64,000 nucleotides of DNA from Nocardioides mangrovicus (GCF_003674065.1 NZ_RDBE01000006.1:310001-374000); one strand, 5' to 3'; numbered from the stretch's first letter, positions 35,015 to 43,211 are shown. The notes: generated from the letters alone by a model not told the origin. A program made the numbers and translations.

Positions 35015-36114
35015 CACGAGGACGTCCTCGGCGCCACCAACGCGGGCACCAGCCCGAGCAGCACCAGCAGCAGCGCGGCCAGCGTGAGCGTCGGCGCCGC
35101 GGTGAGGGCGGGGTCCTGCACCGCCGGCTGGTGCGGCAGCAGCACGAACGCCGCCGCCGCCACCAGCACCCCGCTGCCGGCGACCAGCAGCTCCGGTACC
35201 CGCCACGGGTCGGGCCGGTAGCGCGTGCGCTGCACCCGCCGGCCGGCGGAGACGAAACCGGCCGCCGCCGCCAGCGCCCCCAGGACGAGCATCGGCACCG
35301 CCAGCACCCGCGGGGCGCTCTGGTCGAGCACCGCGTACACCCCGACGCTGATGCCCACCAGCCCGGCGATGAGCAGCGTGCCGGTCACCCGGCGCTGGCG
35401 CGGCGTCAGGTCGCCGGCCCGGCCGTAGCCGCGGGCGTCCATGCCGGCAGCCAGCGCCAACGACCGCTCGAGCGCGTCCTCGAGCACGGGAACCAGCAGC
35501 CGACGCAGGCTGCGGCGACCGTGTCCGGAGCCGCGCAGGCGCTGCGCCTGGCGGACCCGCCGCACGCTGTCGGCCAGCTGCGGCAGGATCGCCACCGCCA
35601 CCACCACCGTCGTCCCGACCTCGTACAACGCGGGCGGCAGCGACTTGAGCAGCCGCTTGGGGTTGGCCAGCGCGTTCGCCGCGCCGACGCAGATGAGGAT
35701 GGCGGCCAGTCGCATGCCGTCGTAGAGCCCGGCCAGCACGGTGTCGGCCGTGACCGGCCCGAGCAGCCGGATGCCCAGCACCCAGTGCGGCAGCGGGATC
35801 TCGGGCAGGTCGAGGAGCACGGTGCCGGTGCCGGTGGCGCCGCCGAGCACCACCCGGAACAGCACCCGCAGCACCACCACGACCAGACCCAGCCAGAGGT
35901 AGAGCCGGAACGCCCGCGACCACGGGTGGTCGGAGCGTCGCAGCGCGACCACCACCCCGGCCTCGGCCACCACCAGCAGGAGCAGCAGCGGGTTGGTGGT
36001 GGCCGACGCCGCCGCGGCCAGGCCGAGCGCCCAGATCCACCACGCCCCGGGATGGAGCTCGCGCGGGAGCTGCCGCACGCGGACCCTCGCCCGGGGCAGC
36101 TCGGCCGTGGTCAC
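35014..36114 (-). CDS. ECF transporter transmembrane scaffold (EcfT/CbiQ family)
   Basis: The 366-residue protein starts at GTG 36114, overlapping the stop of the DUF4430-like gene. N-terminal helices begin with HPGAWWIWALGLAAAASATTNPLL; the two coupling motifs of EcfT are seen as MRLAAILI..(A)NPKRLLKSLP and the Ala-Arg-Gly type MDARGYGRAG (~235). A C-terminal group of four extra helices (~260-360) is longer than in minimal EcfT proteins. It couples the fused ATPase to the S component. Position within the B12-riboswitch operon points to cobalamin uptake. Confidence 0.9.
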   Translation of the reverse strand: MTTAELPRARVRVRQLPRELHPGAWWIWALGLAAAASATTNPLLLLLVVAEAGVVVALRRSDHPWSRAFRLYLWLGLVVVVLRVLFRVVLGGATGTGTVLLDLPEIPLPHWVLGIRLLGPVTADTVLAGLYDGMRLAAILICVGAANALANPKRLLKSLPPALYEVGTTVVVAVAILPQLADSVRRVRQAQRLRGSGHGRRSLRRLLVPVLEDALERSLALAAGMDARGYGRAGDLTPRQRRVTGTLLIAGLVGISVGVYAVLDQSAPRVLAVPMLVLGALAAAAGFVSAGRRVQRTRYRPDPWRVPELLVAGSGVLVAAAAFVLLPHQPAVQDPALTAAPTLTLAALLLVLLGLVPALVAPRTSS

Positions 36115-36956
36115 ACGCCTCGACGCCGCCACACGACCGCGCCGAGGCCGCCCCCGGCCAGCAGCACGACCACGATCACCGGCAGCCACCACGGCAGCGT
36201 CCCACCACCGGTCTGCTGACTGTCATCGGTCGTGGCCGCCGCGGGTGAGAGCGCCTGGGCGCTCGACGTCGCGCTCGGGGTGGCCGTGGGCGACGGCGTG
36301 GCGGCCGCCGGTGTCGCCGCGGTGGGGGTCGGGGTGGGCGTTGGGGTCGGCGCGGAGGTGGTGGCGGTGCTCGCCGCCACCGTCGCGGTCGACGCCGCAC
36401 GCGGCGTCGCCGAGGCCGTGGTCTTGGTCTTGGGCTTGGACTTCGTCGTGGACTTGGACGTGGGCGCGCGGGTCGGCTTCGCGGCGGAGGTGGCCTTCAC
36501 CTGCGTCGGCGCGACCCCCGGCGGGTTGGCGTTGGTGCTCCCCTGCCAGGCGAACGCGACGCTGCCGCCGGCAGGGACCTGCAGGCCTCTGACGCCGCTG
36601 GTGGAGTAGGTCCACCCACCGCCCTGGCCGTCGTTCCAGAACAGTCCCCAGTAGGCGTCGGCCGGCGAGGTGGTGGTGCACGGGTCGCTCTGCGGGGCGT
36701 TCTCGACCCGGCACACGAACCCGGGCTGGCGCGAGGCGTAGCTCAAGCTCACGCCGACGTCGCGGAAGATGTCGTCGGCGTACCGGCCGCCGCCCGCGGT
36801 GTCGCAGGACTGCCGCACCCCGCCCCCGAGCTGGTGGAAGTCGACGACGACGGTGACGCCGCCCGCGGTGCAGGCACCCGCCGAGCTCGGCGCGGCGCCC
36901 GCGGGCGCCGCGCCGAGAACCAGGAGTGCTGCGATCGCGACCAGGAGTCGGGTCAC
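36111..36956 (-). CDS. Secreted, membrane-anchored DUF4430-like protein (possible transcobalamin beta-domain analogue)
   Basis: The 281-residue protein has a signal peptide (MTRLLVAIAALLVLGAAPAGA), a globular domain (~25-140), a Thr/Pro/Lys-rich linker (~145-245) and a C-terminal membrane anchor (LPWWLPVIVVVLLAGGGLG) with basic stop-transfer. The globular part begins with GVTVVVDF, continues through ADAYWGLFWNDGQGGGWTY and ends VPAGGSVAFAW; this order resembles DUF4430, the beta domain of animal transcobalamin and intrinsic factor. Four Cys could form two disulfides. Its start overlaps the stop of the prenyltransferase-repeat gene and it is under the cobalamin riboswitch. The DUF4430 assignment is by pattern only. 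Confidence 0.75.
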   Translation of the reverse strand: MTRLLVAIAALLVLGAAPAGAAPSSAGACTAGGVTVVVDFHQLGGGVRQSCDTAGGGRYADDIFRDVGVSLSYASRQPGFVCRVENAPQSDPCTTTSPADAYWGLFWNDGQGGGWTYSTSGVRGLQVPAGGSVAFAWQGSTNANPPGVAPTQVKATSAAKPTRAPTSKSTTKSKPKTKTTASATPRAASTATVAASTATTSAPTPTPTPTPTAATPAAATPSPTATPSATSSAQALSPAAATTDDSQQTGGGTLPWWLPVIVVVLLAGGGLGAVVWRRRGV

Positions 36957-38557
36957 CGCACCACCTTGAAGGTGATGGCCCCCTTGCGAACCCCGCCGAA
37001 GCGGCCGAACACCTTCACCGTGACCTTGCGCACCCGCTTGCCGGCCTTGAAGCTCAGCGAGACCTTGCCCTGAGCATTGGCGACGCGGTTGATGGTGGTG
37101 CCGTAGACCTTGATCCGCACCGGCTCACCGGTGGCGAAGCCCTTGACGGCCAGGTACTGCCGGGCGCCGCGCTTGATCCGCTTGTGCGAGACGTAGGTCT
37201 TGAACTTCGCGTTCTGGAGCACCTGCACCGACGCCGCGGCGCTGCGACCCTGCGAGTCCACGATGGTGTAGCTGGCCGTGCCCGACTTCGGCGCCGTGAC
37301 CGAGACGTCCGCCGTGCCGCTGGCACCAGCCGTGCCGAGCTTGGCGGTACCGGGACCGGTGACGCACACCGAGTCACCCGGGGCGACTCCACTGACGCTG
37401 ATCGTCGTGGCCGCCTTCGGCCGGGCGAAGCCGTCGGTGGTGGAGACGGGGCCGGTGCCGGTGGGCGCGTTCCCGAGCACGAGCATGCCCTGGGTCGTGG
37501 CGCGGCGGAACTTGTCGAGCACGGTGGCGTTGCCGAGACCGTTGTAGCGACCGGTGCTCAGCGTGGCGGCGTCGTAGCCGACGGTGCCCTGGGCGTTCGA
37601 CAGCGCGTCCGTGCACGCGGCCGGCTGGTGCACCTGCAACGAGCGCACGTAGACGGCCGCCTTCTGGGCGGCCGCGGTGTCGCCGAGCAGGCCGAGGGCG
37701 TACCCGGCGAGACCAGTGCTGTTGGCGTTGCTGGCCGCCGTGCTGGTGCCGCCCCCGAACGAGCCGTCGGATTTCTGCTGCGAGGCCAGCCAGGTCTTCG
37801 CCGTGTTGAGCTTGGCGGTGATCGCTGGGGTGGCGGCGAGCTGGCTGAGCTGGATGACCGCGATCGACGTGGCGTCGGTGTCGGCGGTCGAGGACGCCGT
37901 GCATCCCGCCGCCGACAAGCTGAGGCTGAAGTAGCCGGCGGTGCACTCCTGGTTGAGGAGCGCGTTGACGGCGGCCGACGCCTCGCTGGATCCGGCGTTC
38001 GTCAGGCCGCGCGCGGCGTAGGCCTGACCGATAGTGCTGGCGTAGTTGTCCCCCGAGCTGTCCGCTACCACACCGGTGGTGTTGTCGGTCAGGTCGTTCA
38101 TGCGGGTCAGGATGTTCTGCCCGCCGTAGGTGCCGTTGGTGTACCCGTTCGCCTGGGCGAACACGAGGAGCTTGGCCAGCGAGTTGGCGTAGTAGGTCGT
38201 CGTGTTCGTGGAGGAGTCGGTGTAGCTGTAGTAGTCGGTCGCGTTGGTGCCGGAGGCGACCGCGTTGGCGATGGCGGTCCGCTGCGGGGCGTGGCCGCCG
38301 GCGACACCCAAAGCGTCGAAGGCGTCGATCGACAGCCCGACGTCGTTGCCGTAGGGGCCCACCATGAGGCCGCCCGACGAGAGCTGCCCGGCCACCCAGT
38401 CGGCGGCACCGGCCAGCGGCTTCGGGTCGTTCGCGGCCTGCGCGGGCGCCCCGACGAGCGCGGTACCAGCCAGCGGCAGCACGAGTGCGGCGGCGGTGGC
38501 GACGCCACGCAACCGGCGCCTTCCCGGGGCTCCCGGAGCGGCAGAGAAGATGGTCAT
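36953..38557 (-). CDS. Secreted prenyltransferase-repeat protein (possible transcobalamin alpha-domain analogue)
   Basis: The 534-residue protein has a signal peptide (~residues 15-41, ending GAPAQA). An alpha/alpha-toroid of prenyltransferase/squalene-oxidase-like repeats (~45-330) follows, for example AADWVAGQLSSGGL, WLASQQKSDGSFGG and ANSTGLAGYALGLLG. The last ~190 residues are beta-rich, with an Ig-like segment (TISVSGVAPGDSVCVTGPG) and a basic C-terminal domain. The toroid is the fold of the alpha domain of intrinsic factor and transcobalamin. The gene is directly behind a cobalamin riboswitch and is first in an operon with an ECF transporter, so I propose a cell-surface B12-capturing protein. 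Confidence 0.82.
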   Translation of the reverse strand: MTIFSAAPGAPGRRRLRGVATAAALVLPLAGTALVGAPAQAANDPKPLAGAADWVAGQLSSGGLMVGPYGNDVGLSIDAFDALGVAGGHAPQRTAIANAVASGTNATDYYSYTDSSTNTTTYYANSLAKLLVFAQANGYTNGTYGGQNILTRMNDLTDNTTGVVADSSGDNYASTIGQAYAARGLTNAGSSEASAAVNALLNQECTAGYFSLSLSAAGCTASSTADTDATSIAVIQLSQLAATPAITAKLNTAKTWLASQQKSDGSFGGGTSTAASNANSTGLAGYALGLLGDTAAAQKAAVYVRSLQVHQPAACTDALSNAQGTVGYDAATLSTGRYNGLGNATVLDKFRRATTQGMLVLGNAPTGTGPVSTTDGFARPKAATTISVSGVAPGDSVCVTGPGTAKLGTAGASGTADVSVTAPKSGTASYTIVDSQGRSAAASVQVLQNAKFKTYVSHKRIKRGARQYLAVKGFATGEPVRIKVYGTTINRVANAQGKVSLSFKAGKRVRKVTVKVFGRFGGVRKGAITFKVVR

Positions 38558-38599
38558 GGGTGTCCTTCCCGCTGCTGGCGGAAGGGCGGCGCTCCCGAG

Positions 38600-38765
38600 T
38601 GCCGCTCATCCACCGTTGTCCTCGACAGCGTGTGATGAAGACGCCTCGCCCCAGGCGCTCCGGCTCGTCACGCCTGGCGACCAGGCGGGACACACGGTTG
38701 CGGGACAGCGCCGGAATCGGACCGGCTTCCCCTGTGGACGTGCGTATGCGGTTGTGTGAACGAAC
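38600..38765 (-). promoter_or_regulatory. Cobalamin riboswitch
   Basis: On the minus strand the conserved core reads GGGGAAGCCGGTCCGATTCC then GGCGCTGTCCCGCAACCGT. It is followed by GCCTGG.., a B12-box-like GACGAGCCGGAGCGCC and a closing GAGGACAACGG. These are the hallmarks of the adenosylcobalamin riboswitch family. It lies about 45-200 bases upstream of the secreted toroid gene (start 38557, ribosome site AAGGA). Cobalamin should therefore repress the whole ECF operon. The boundaries are approximate. Confidence 0.93.
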
Positions 38766-38804
38766 GGTAACCCATCTGTGAGCCACTACCCTGTGGCCGG
38801 TCGG

Positions 38805-38878
38805 GCCCCCGTAGCTCAGCTGGATAGAGCAAGAGCCTTCTAATCTCTAGGTCGCAGGTTCGAGTCCTGCCGGGGGCG
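38805..38878 (+). tRNA. tRNA-Arg (anticodon TCT)
   Basis: The acceptor arms GCCCCCG and CGGGGGC pair fully. The D arm is GCTC..GAGC, the anticodon loop CTTCTAA gives TCT at 34-36, and the T arm is GCAGG-TTCGAGT-CCTGC. One C-T mismatch occurs at the top of the anticodon stem (31-39). CCA is not encoded. It precedes the ABC exporter gene by 84 bp. Confidence 0.93.
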
Positions 38879-38961
38879 CTGGTCCTCGCCGCAGGCGGAA
38901 CCGGAGGGCTACGACCTAGGTCCCATGGCGGATACGACCAGGTCGAGGAGATCGTCGACTC

Positions 38962-40731
38962 GTGCCTCTCCCCCTCGCGCTGCGCGTCGTCGCTCCGGCC
39001 GCCCGGCCCCAGGCTGCGCGCCTGGGGTTGGCCGCCGGTTCGGTGCTGGTGCAGGTGGGCCTGGAGCTGCTGCGGCCCTGGCCGCTGGCCCTGGCGGTCG
39101 ACCATGCGCTCGCCGCGGGGGCACGCCCGCTGCGGCTGCCCGTGCTCGGCGAGCTGGGTGCGACGTCGGCGCTGGTGCTGGCGGCCCTGGCCACCGTGGT
39201 GCTGACCGTGGGCATCGGCGCGCTCGACCTCGTCCTGGAGCGTTCCGCCGAGGGCGCGGCCGAGCGGATCGGAGCCCGGGTGCGCTCGGACATGTTCACG
39301 CGGCTGCTCACCCGTTCGTTGCGCTGGCACGACCGGACGAGGGTCGGCGAGCTGCAGTCGCGGATGAGCACCGACGTCGGCCGGCTGCAGGACGCCGTGG
39401 TGGCCACGACCACCACGCTCGTCCCCGACGCCGTGATGGTGGCGGCCGTGGTCGTGCTGATGGCGCGACTCGACCCGATGCTGGCCGTCGTCGGCCTCAG
39501 CGTGGTGCCGGTGCTGGCGCTGCTGGTGGTGGTGCAGCGGCGGCAGGTCCGTGCCGCCCAGCTCGCGGCGCGCAGCACCTCGGGCCGGCTCGCGAGCACC
39601 ACCACCGACCTGCTGCGCAACATCCGGGCGGTGCAGGCCTTCGGTCGCCACGACCGCGCCGAGACCATCCACGGCGCCGACAACCACGCGGTGCTGCGGG
39701 CCGAGCTGCGAGCCGTCGACGTGACGGCGCGGTGGACGCCGGTGGGCGACGTCGTGCTGGCCCTCGGCACGGGTCTGGTGCTGGTGGTGGGTGGCACCCA
39801 CGTGCTGCGCGGCGGGCTGAGCGTCGGTGCGCTGCTGGTGGTGCTGGCCTACCTCTCGAGCCTCTACTCCCCGGTGAAGAACCTGGCCCGGCTCTCCACC
39901 GTGCTGGCCAAGGCCTCGGTCTCGGCGGGCCGCGTGCGGGAGGTGATGGTCTGCGAGGAGGCGATCCGCGAGCACCCGCTCGCCGTCCCCGCGCCCTCGC
40001 TGCGCCACGGCATCTGGTTCGAGGACGTCAGCTTCGGCTACGAGCCGGGCCGCCCCGTCATCAGCCACCTCACCCTCGCGGTACGCGCCGGTGAGACGGT
40101 GTGCCTGCTCGGCGCCAGCGGTGGCGGCAAGAGCACCCTGACCTACCTGCTGCTCCGGCTCTACGACGTCGACTCCGGTCGCGTCACCCTCGACGGCGTC
40201 GACGTCCGCGACTGCACGCTGGCCAGCCTGCGCTCCCGGTTCGCCTACCTGCCGCAGGACCCGTGGCTGCTGGACGCCACGCTCGCCGAGAACATCGCCT
40301 TCGGAACGCCCGACGCCGACCGCGAGCAGGTCCGCGAGGCCGCTCGCCTGGCGCGGGTGGAGGAGTTCGTGGCGCGGCTGCCGCTGGGTTACGACACCCC
40401 GCTGGGTGAGAACGGCGTCCGCCTCTCCGGCGGTCAACGACGCCGGGTGGCGCTGGCCCGAGCCGTGCTCGGCGACGCGCCGATGATGCTGCTCGACGAG
40501 CCGACCGCCTCGCTCGACCAGGCCTCGGCGGAGGCGGTGCTCGACGCCGTCGGCGCCACCGTCGGGGCCGGCGCCGGGACCGGCGCCGGCGTCGTCTCCG
40601 GGGCCCCCGGCCGCCGGACCACCCTCATCGTCACCCACGACCCGCGACTGGCCGTCATGGCCGACCGCGTCCTCGAGCTGCGTCCCGGCGATCCGACCGG
40701 GACGCCCGTCGTCACCGTGGAGAGGAGGTGA
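38962..40731 (+). CDS. ABC exporter, fused permease/ATPase half-transporter
   Basis: The 589-residue protein starts at GTG 38962. Six membrane helices occupy ~15-320, including VVLAYLSSLYSPVKNLARL in the last. The ATPase has Walker A LGASGGGKST (~390), Q-loop LPQDPWLLDATLAENI, signature LSGGQRRRVAL, Walker B MMLLDEPTASLDQ and the switch VTHDPR. It works as a homodimer and is probably an exporter. A Gly/Ala-rich insert (VGAGAGTGAGVVSG) breaks the D-loop to H-loop region. It ends five bases before a 25-codon peptide gene with its own strong ribosome site, suggesting that the peptide is cargo. Confidence 0.92.
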   Translation: MPLPLALRVVAPAARPQAARLGLAAGSVLVQVGLELLRPWPLALAVDHALAAGARPLRLPVLGELGATSALVLAALATVVLTVGIGALDLVLERSAEGAAERIGARVRSDMFTRLLTRSLRWHDRTRVGELQSRMSTDVGRLQDAVVATTTTLVPDAVMVAAVVVLMARLDPMLAVVGLSVVPVLALLVVVQRRQVRAAQLAARSTSGRLASTTTDLLRNIRAVQAFGRHDRAETIHGADNHAVLRAELRAVDVTARWTPVGDVVLALGTGLVLVVGGTHVLRGGLSVGALLVVLAYLSSLYSPVKNLARLSTVLAKASVSAGRVREVMVCEEAIREHPLAVPAPSLRHGIWFEDVSFGYEPGRPVISHLTLAVRAGETVCLLGASGGGKSTLTYLLLRLYDVDSGRVTLDGVDVRDCTLASLRSRFAYLPQDPWLLDATLAENIAFGTPDADREQVREAARLARVEEFVARLPLGYDTPLGENGVRLSGGQRRRVALARAVLGDAPMMLLDEPTASLDQASAEAVLDAVGATVGAGAGTGAGVVSGAPGRRTTLIVTHDPRLAVMADRVLELRPGDPTGTPVVTVERR

Positions 40732-40736
40732 GCCTC

Positions 40737-40814
40737 ATGGTGAAGAAGGCCATCCGCAAGCACCGCACGCGCACCCGCTCGCGCTCGCGCAGCCGCTCGC
40801 GCAGCCACGGCTGA
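40737..40814 (+). CDS. 25-residue Arg-Ser/Thr repeat peptide, candidate exporter cargo or RiPP-like precursor
   Basis: ATG 40737 follows GGAGAGGAGG with an 8-base gap, one of the best ribosome sites in this region, and lies five bases after the ABC exporter stop. The peptide begins MVKKAIRKH; residues 10-23 strictly alternate Arg with Thr or Ser (R-T-R-T-R-S and on), then it ends HG. The calculated charge is strongly positive (11 Lys/Arg). No Cys is present. Next come a Ser/Thr-kinase-like protein and an FAD/NAD(P)-binding protein, so the alternating Ser/Thr or Arg residues could be modified. No family is recognised. Confidence 0.6.
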   Translation: MVKKAIRKHRTRTRSRSRSRSRSHG

Positions 40815-40900
40815 CGCGCACCCGCTCGTCTCGTCGCTCCGGTCGTTCCCCTGGACCGGAGCGACGGGGCGGGCACCGCACTCCCGGACGAGGACCCCGC

Positions 40901-41740
40901 ATGACGCTGCTGATCGAACGAGCCGATGTCGACGACGTCGACGGCCTGCCCGTGTGGGGCTTCGAGGCGGGCGAGGAGCTCGTCCCCGGCGCTCGGGCCC
41001 TCGAGCGGCTCGGCGTCGGCCACCGGTGCGAGACCTGGCTGGCCTGGTGGGCCGCCGGCTGGCACCCCGTCGTGGTCAAGCTCGCCCGCCCGCACCAACG
41101 CGACCACCCGCGCGCCCGCGCAGCGCTGCGGCGCGAGGTCGACGCCGCACTCCCCCATCCCCATCTGGCCCGGCTGCTGGTCGACGGCAGCAACGCGCCG
41201 CTGCCGTTCGTGGTCACGGAGTACCTCGACGGGCCCACCGTCGCCGACGTCGTCGACGACCAGGGCGCGTTCACCTTTGAGGACGCCGCCACGCTCGGCA
41301 GCGCCGTGCTCAGTGCGCTGCGGGCCCTGCACCGCGCCGGGCTGGCCCACCTGGACGTCAAGGCCGAGAACGTCGTGCTGCGCGACGGCAGGCCCTACCT
41401 CATCGACGCCGGCTCCGCCCGGCCGCTGGGGCGCACCCAGCCACCCGGCCGGCCCGTCGGCACCCCGGGCTACACCGCGCCGGAGATGGAGGCCTGCTCG
41501 CCGGTCGCGGCGGCGATGGACCGCTTCGGGCTCGGCACGCTGCTGGCCGAGGCGCTCACCGGCACGCCCTTCCCCGAGGCCGGGCGGCTGCCCGACGTCG
41601 CGCTGGCCGCGGTCGTCCGTCGGTTGCTCGACGCCGACCCACTGGCGCGCGGCACCGACGAGTCGATCCTCGGTGAGCTCGCCGAGCTCACCGGCGAGGA
41701 CCGACCCTGGCCGACCTGGGCCGACGCCGACCTGGCCTGA
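40901..41740 (+). CDS. Ser/Thr protein kinase-like protein
   Basis: The 279-residue protein has a compact eukaryotic-like kinase domain. Visible elements are the VAIK-type lysine in HPVVVKLARP (Lys60), catalytic loop HLDVKAENVVL (150-160, with Asp152, Lys154 and Asn157), the DFG equivalent IDAGSA (Asp169) and GTPGYTAPEM (~188). The glycine-rich loop is poor, but all catalytic residues are there, so activity is plausible. There is no membrane segment or sensor domain. It starts at ATG 40901 after GAGGA, 86 bp behind the Arg-Ser peptide gene, whose Ser/Thr residues are obvious candidate targets. Confidence 0.85.
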   Translation: MTLLIERADVDDVDGLPVWGFEAGEELVPGARALERLGVGHRCETWLAWWAAGWHPVVVKLARPHQRDHPRARAALRREVDAALPHPHLARLLVDGSNAPLPFVVTEYLDGPTVADVVDDQGAFTFEDAATLGSAVLSALRALHRAGLAHLDVKAENVVLRDGRPYLIDAGSARPLGRTQPPGRPVGTPGYTAPEMEACSPVAAAMDRFGLGTLLAEALTGTPFPEAGRLPDVALAAVVRRLLDADPLARGTDESILGELAELTGEDRPWPTWADADLA

Positions 41741-41788
41741 TCCCCGGCGGGTCGACTCGCGGCGTCGGGCTCTCGTGCTCTAACATTA

Positions 41789-41814
41789 GTAACCCGATAG
41801 ACAAAAGGGGTTAC
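41789..41814 (+). promoter_or_regulatory. Inverted repeat covering the ribosome site of the FAD/NAD(P)-binding gene
   Basis: GTAACCC (41789-41795) and GGGTTAC (41808-41814) are perfect 7-bp arms. The right arm includes the AAAAGGGG ribosome site of ATG 41817, and TAACAT at 41781 could be a -10 element. It could be an operator or an RNA hairpin that hides the ribosome site. Confidence 0.4.
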
Positions 41815-41816
41815 GG

Positions 41817-43142
41817 ATGCGGGTCACACGGGTGGTGATCGTCGGCGGTGGCGCCGGCGGCGTGATCACGGCGGCCCAGCTGCTGCGGAGCGCGACCTCG
41901 CACGACCCGGTGCACGTGACCCTGGTCGAGCAGCGCCCACGCACCGGACCCGGGCTGGCCTACCGCACCCGGCACCGGCTGCACACGCTCAACAACTACG
42001 CCGGGCGGCTCAGCGCGTTCGCCGACCGTCCCGACGACCTCGTCGCCTGGTGCCGCGAGCGCCAGTACGCCGCCCACGAGCACTCCTTCCTCCCGCGCGG
42101 GCTCTACGGCGACTACCTGGCCGAGGTGCTCGACCGCGTCGACGTCCCCACGGGGAGCGCCGTGGAACAGGTCCGCGGCGAGGTGGTCGACCTGCTCCCG
42201 GGACGCCCGCACGCTGTGATCGTCCGGACCGCACCCAACGAGCCCGAGCAGCTGCTCCGCCTCGCCGCCGACAAGGTGGTGCTGGCCCTGGGCAACCCGC
42301 CGGTCGGCCGGCTGCGGCACCTGGAGTCGCTCGGCGCCCGCTATGTGGCCGACCCGTGGGCCGAGGACCTGGTCGAGCAGGTCGGCCCGGCCGACCACGT
42401 GCTGCTGGTCGGCACCGGACTGACCACCATCGACGTGGCCGCGCAGCTGCACGAGGCCGACCCGTCGGTGCGGCTGGTGGCGGTCTCCCGCCACGGACTG
42501 CTGCCGCGCACGCACCTGCCCTTCCCTGCCACCACCGGCGGCCCGTGGACCCCGCCGGGCGGCTCGCTGAGCGCGGTGCTCAGCGGCGCCCGCGCCGGCG
42601 TCGAGGAGCGCGAGGGCGAGTGGCGGCCCGTCGCCGACTCGCTGCGTGAGTACGTCAACGACCTCTGGCACGGGCTGCCGCCCGCCCACCGCGAACGCTT
42701 CGTGCGCCACGTCGCGCGCTGGTGGGAGGTCCACCGCCACCGCACCTCACCGGAGATGGGCGACCGCATCCGCGGCCTCGTCGACGCCGGCTCGCTGCGG
42801 GTCGCGCACCCCGACGATGTCGAGCCGGCCAGCTTCGACAAGGTCGTCAACTGCACCGGCCCCTCGCCGGTGTTCAGCTCCGGCTGGAACCCGCTGGTCG
42901 ACGCCCTCCTCGAGCGCGGCCTGATCAGGCCGCACCCGCTGGGGCGGGGCCTCGACCTCGACCCCGACGCCGGCCCCATCGGCGTCGACGGCGCGGTGCT
43001 ACCCGGCGTGCACGTCGTGGGCGCCGCGCGCCGGGGCCTGGAGTGGGAGGTCGCGGCCATCCCCGACCTGCGCGAACAGGCGTTCCGGCTGGCTCGGGCC
43101 TGGCAGCCCGTGCCGACGCCGACCACCGCGGTCCGGCCGTAG
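41817..43142 (+). CDS. FAD/NAD(P)-binding protein (NAD_binding_9-like flavoprotein)
   Basis: The 441-residue protein has an N-terminal dinucleotide fold VVIVGGGAGGVITAAQL (6-22) and the family segment LNNYAGRLSAFADRPDDLVAWCR (in two pieces around 58-82). A second Rossmann motif is HVLLVGTGLTTIDVAAQL (~197-214), and a C-terminal VNCTGPSP and HVVGAARRGLEWE region is typical of this flavoprotein class. It resembles single-component N-hydroxylating or other monooxygenases. It is last in the putative exporter/peptide/kinase cluster, with its own inverted-repeat leader. The substrate is unknown. Confidence 0.85.
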   Translation: MRVTRVVIVGGGAGGVITAAQLLRSATSHDPVHVTLVEQRPRTGPGLAYRTRHRLHTLNNYAGRLSAFADRPDDLVAWCRERQYAAHEHSFLPRGLYGDYLAEVLDRVDVPTGSAVEQVRGEVVDLLPGRPHAVIVRTAPNEPEQLLRLAADKVVLALGNPPVGRLRHLESLGARYVADPWAEDLVEQVGPADHVLLVGTGLTTIDVAAQLHEADPSVRLVAVSRHGLLPRTHLPFPATTGGPWTPPGGSLSAVLSGARAGVEEREGEWRPVADSLREYVNDLWHGLPPAHRERFVRHVARWWEVHRHRTSPEMGDRIRGLVDAGSLRVAHPDDVEPASFDKVVNCTGPSPVFSSGWNPLVDALLERGLIRPHPLGRGLDLDPDAGPIGVDGAVLPGVHVVGAARRGLEWEVAAIPDLREQAFRLARAWQPVPTPTTAVRP

Positions 43143-43211
43143 CCCCCACGTTCACGTGCAGGTGCGTGTCGCACCACGGAACCGATGCTCCGGTGCCCTA
43201 GAAAGGGAAGC

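Noticed and set aside
36926-38635. 569-codon plus-strand frame opposite the secreted toroid gene
   Set aside because: No motif or signal is visible, and it crosses the cobalamin riboswitch; the minus-strand gene has signal peptide, repeats and riboswitch.
40741-40814. Arg-Ser peptide as pure microsatellite noise
   Set aside because: Not adopted, because the ribosome site is strong, Ser is encoded by both TCG and AGC, and the ORF is tightly placed between functional genes; it remains uncertain.
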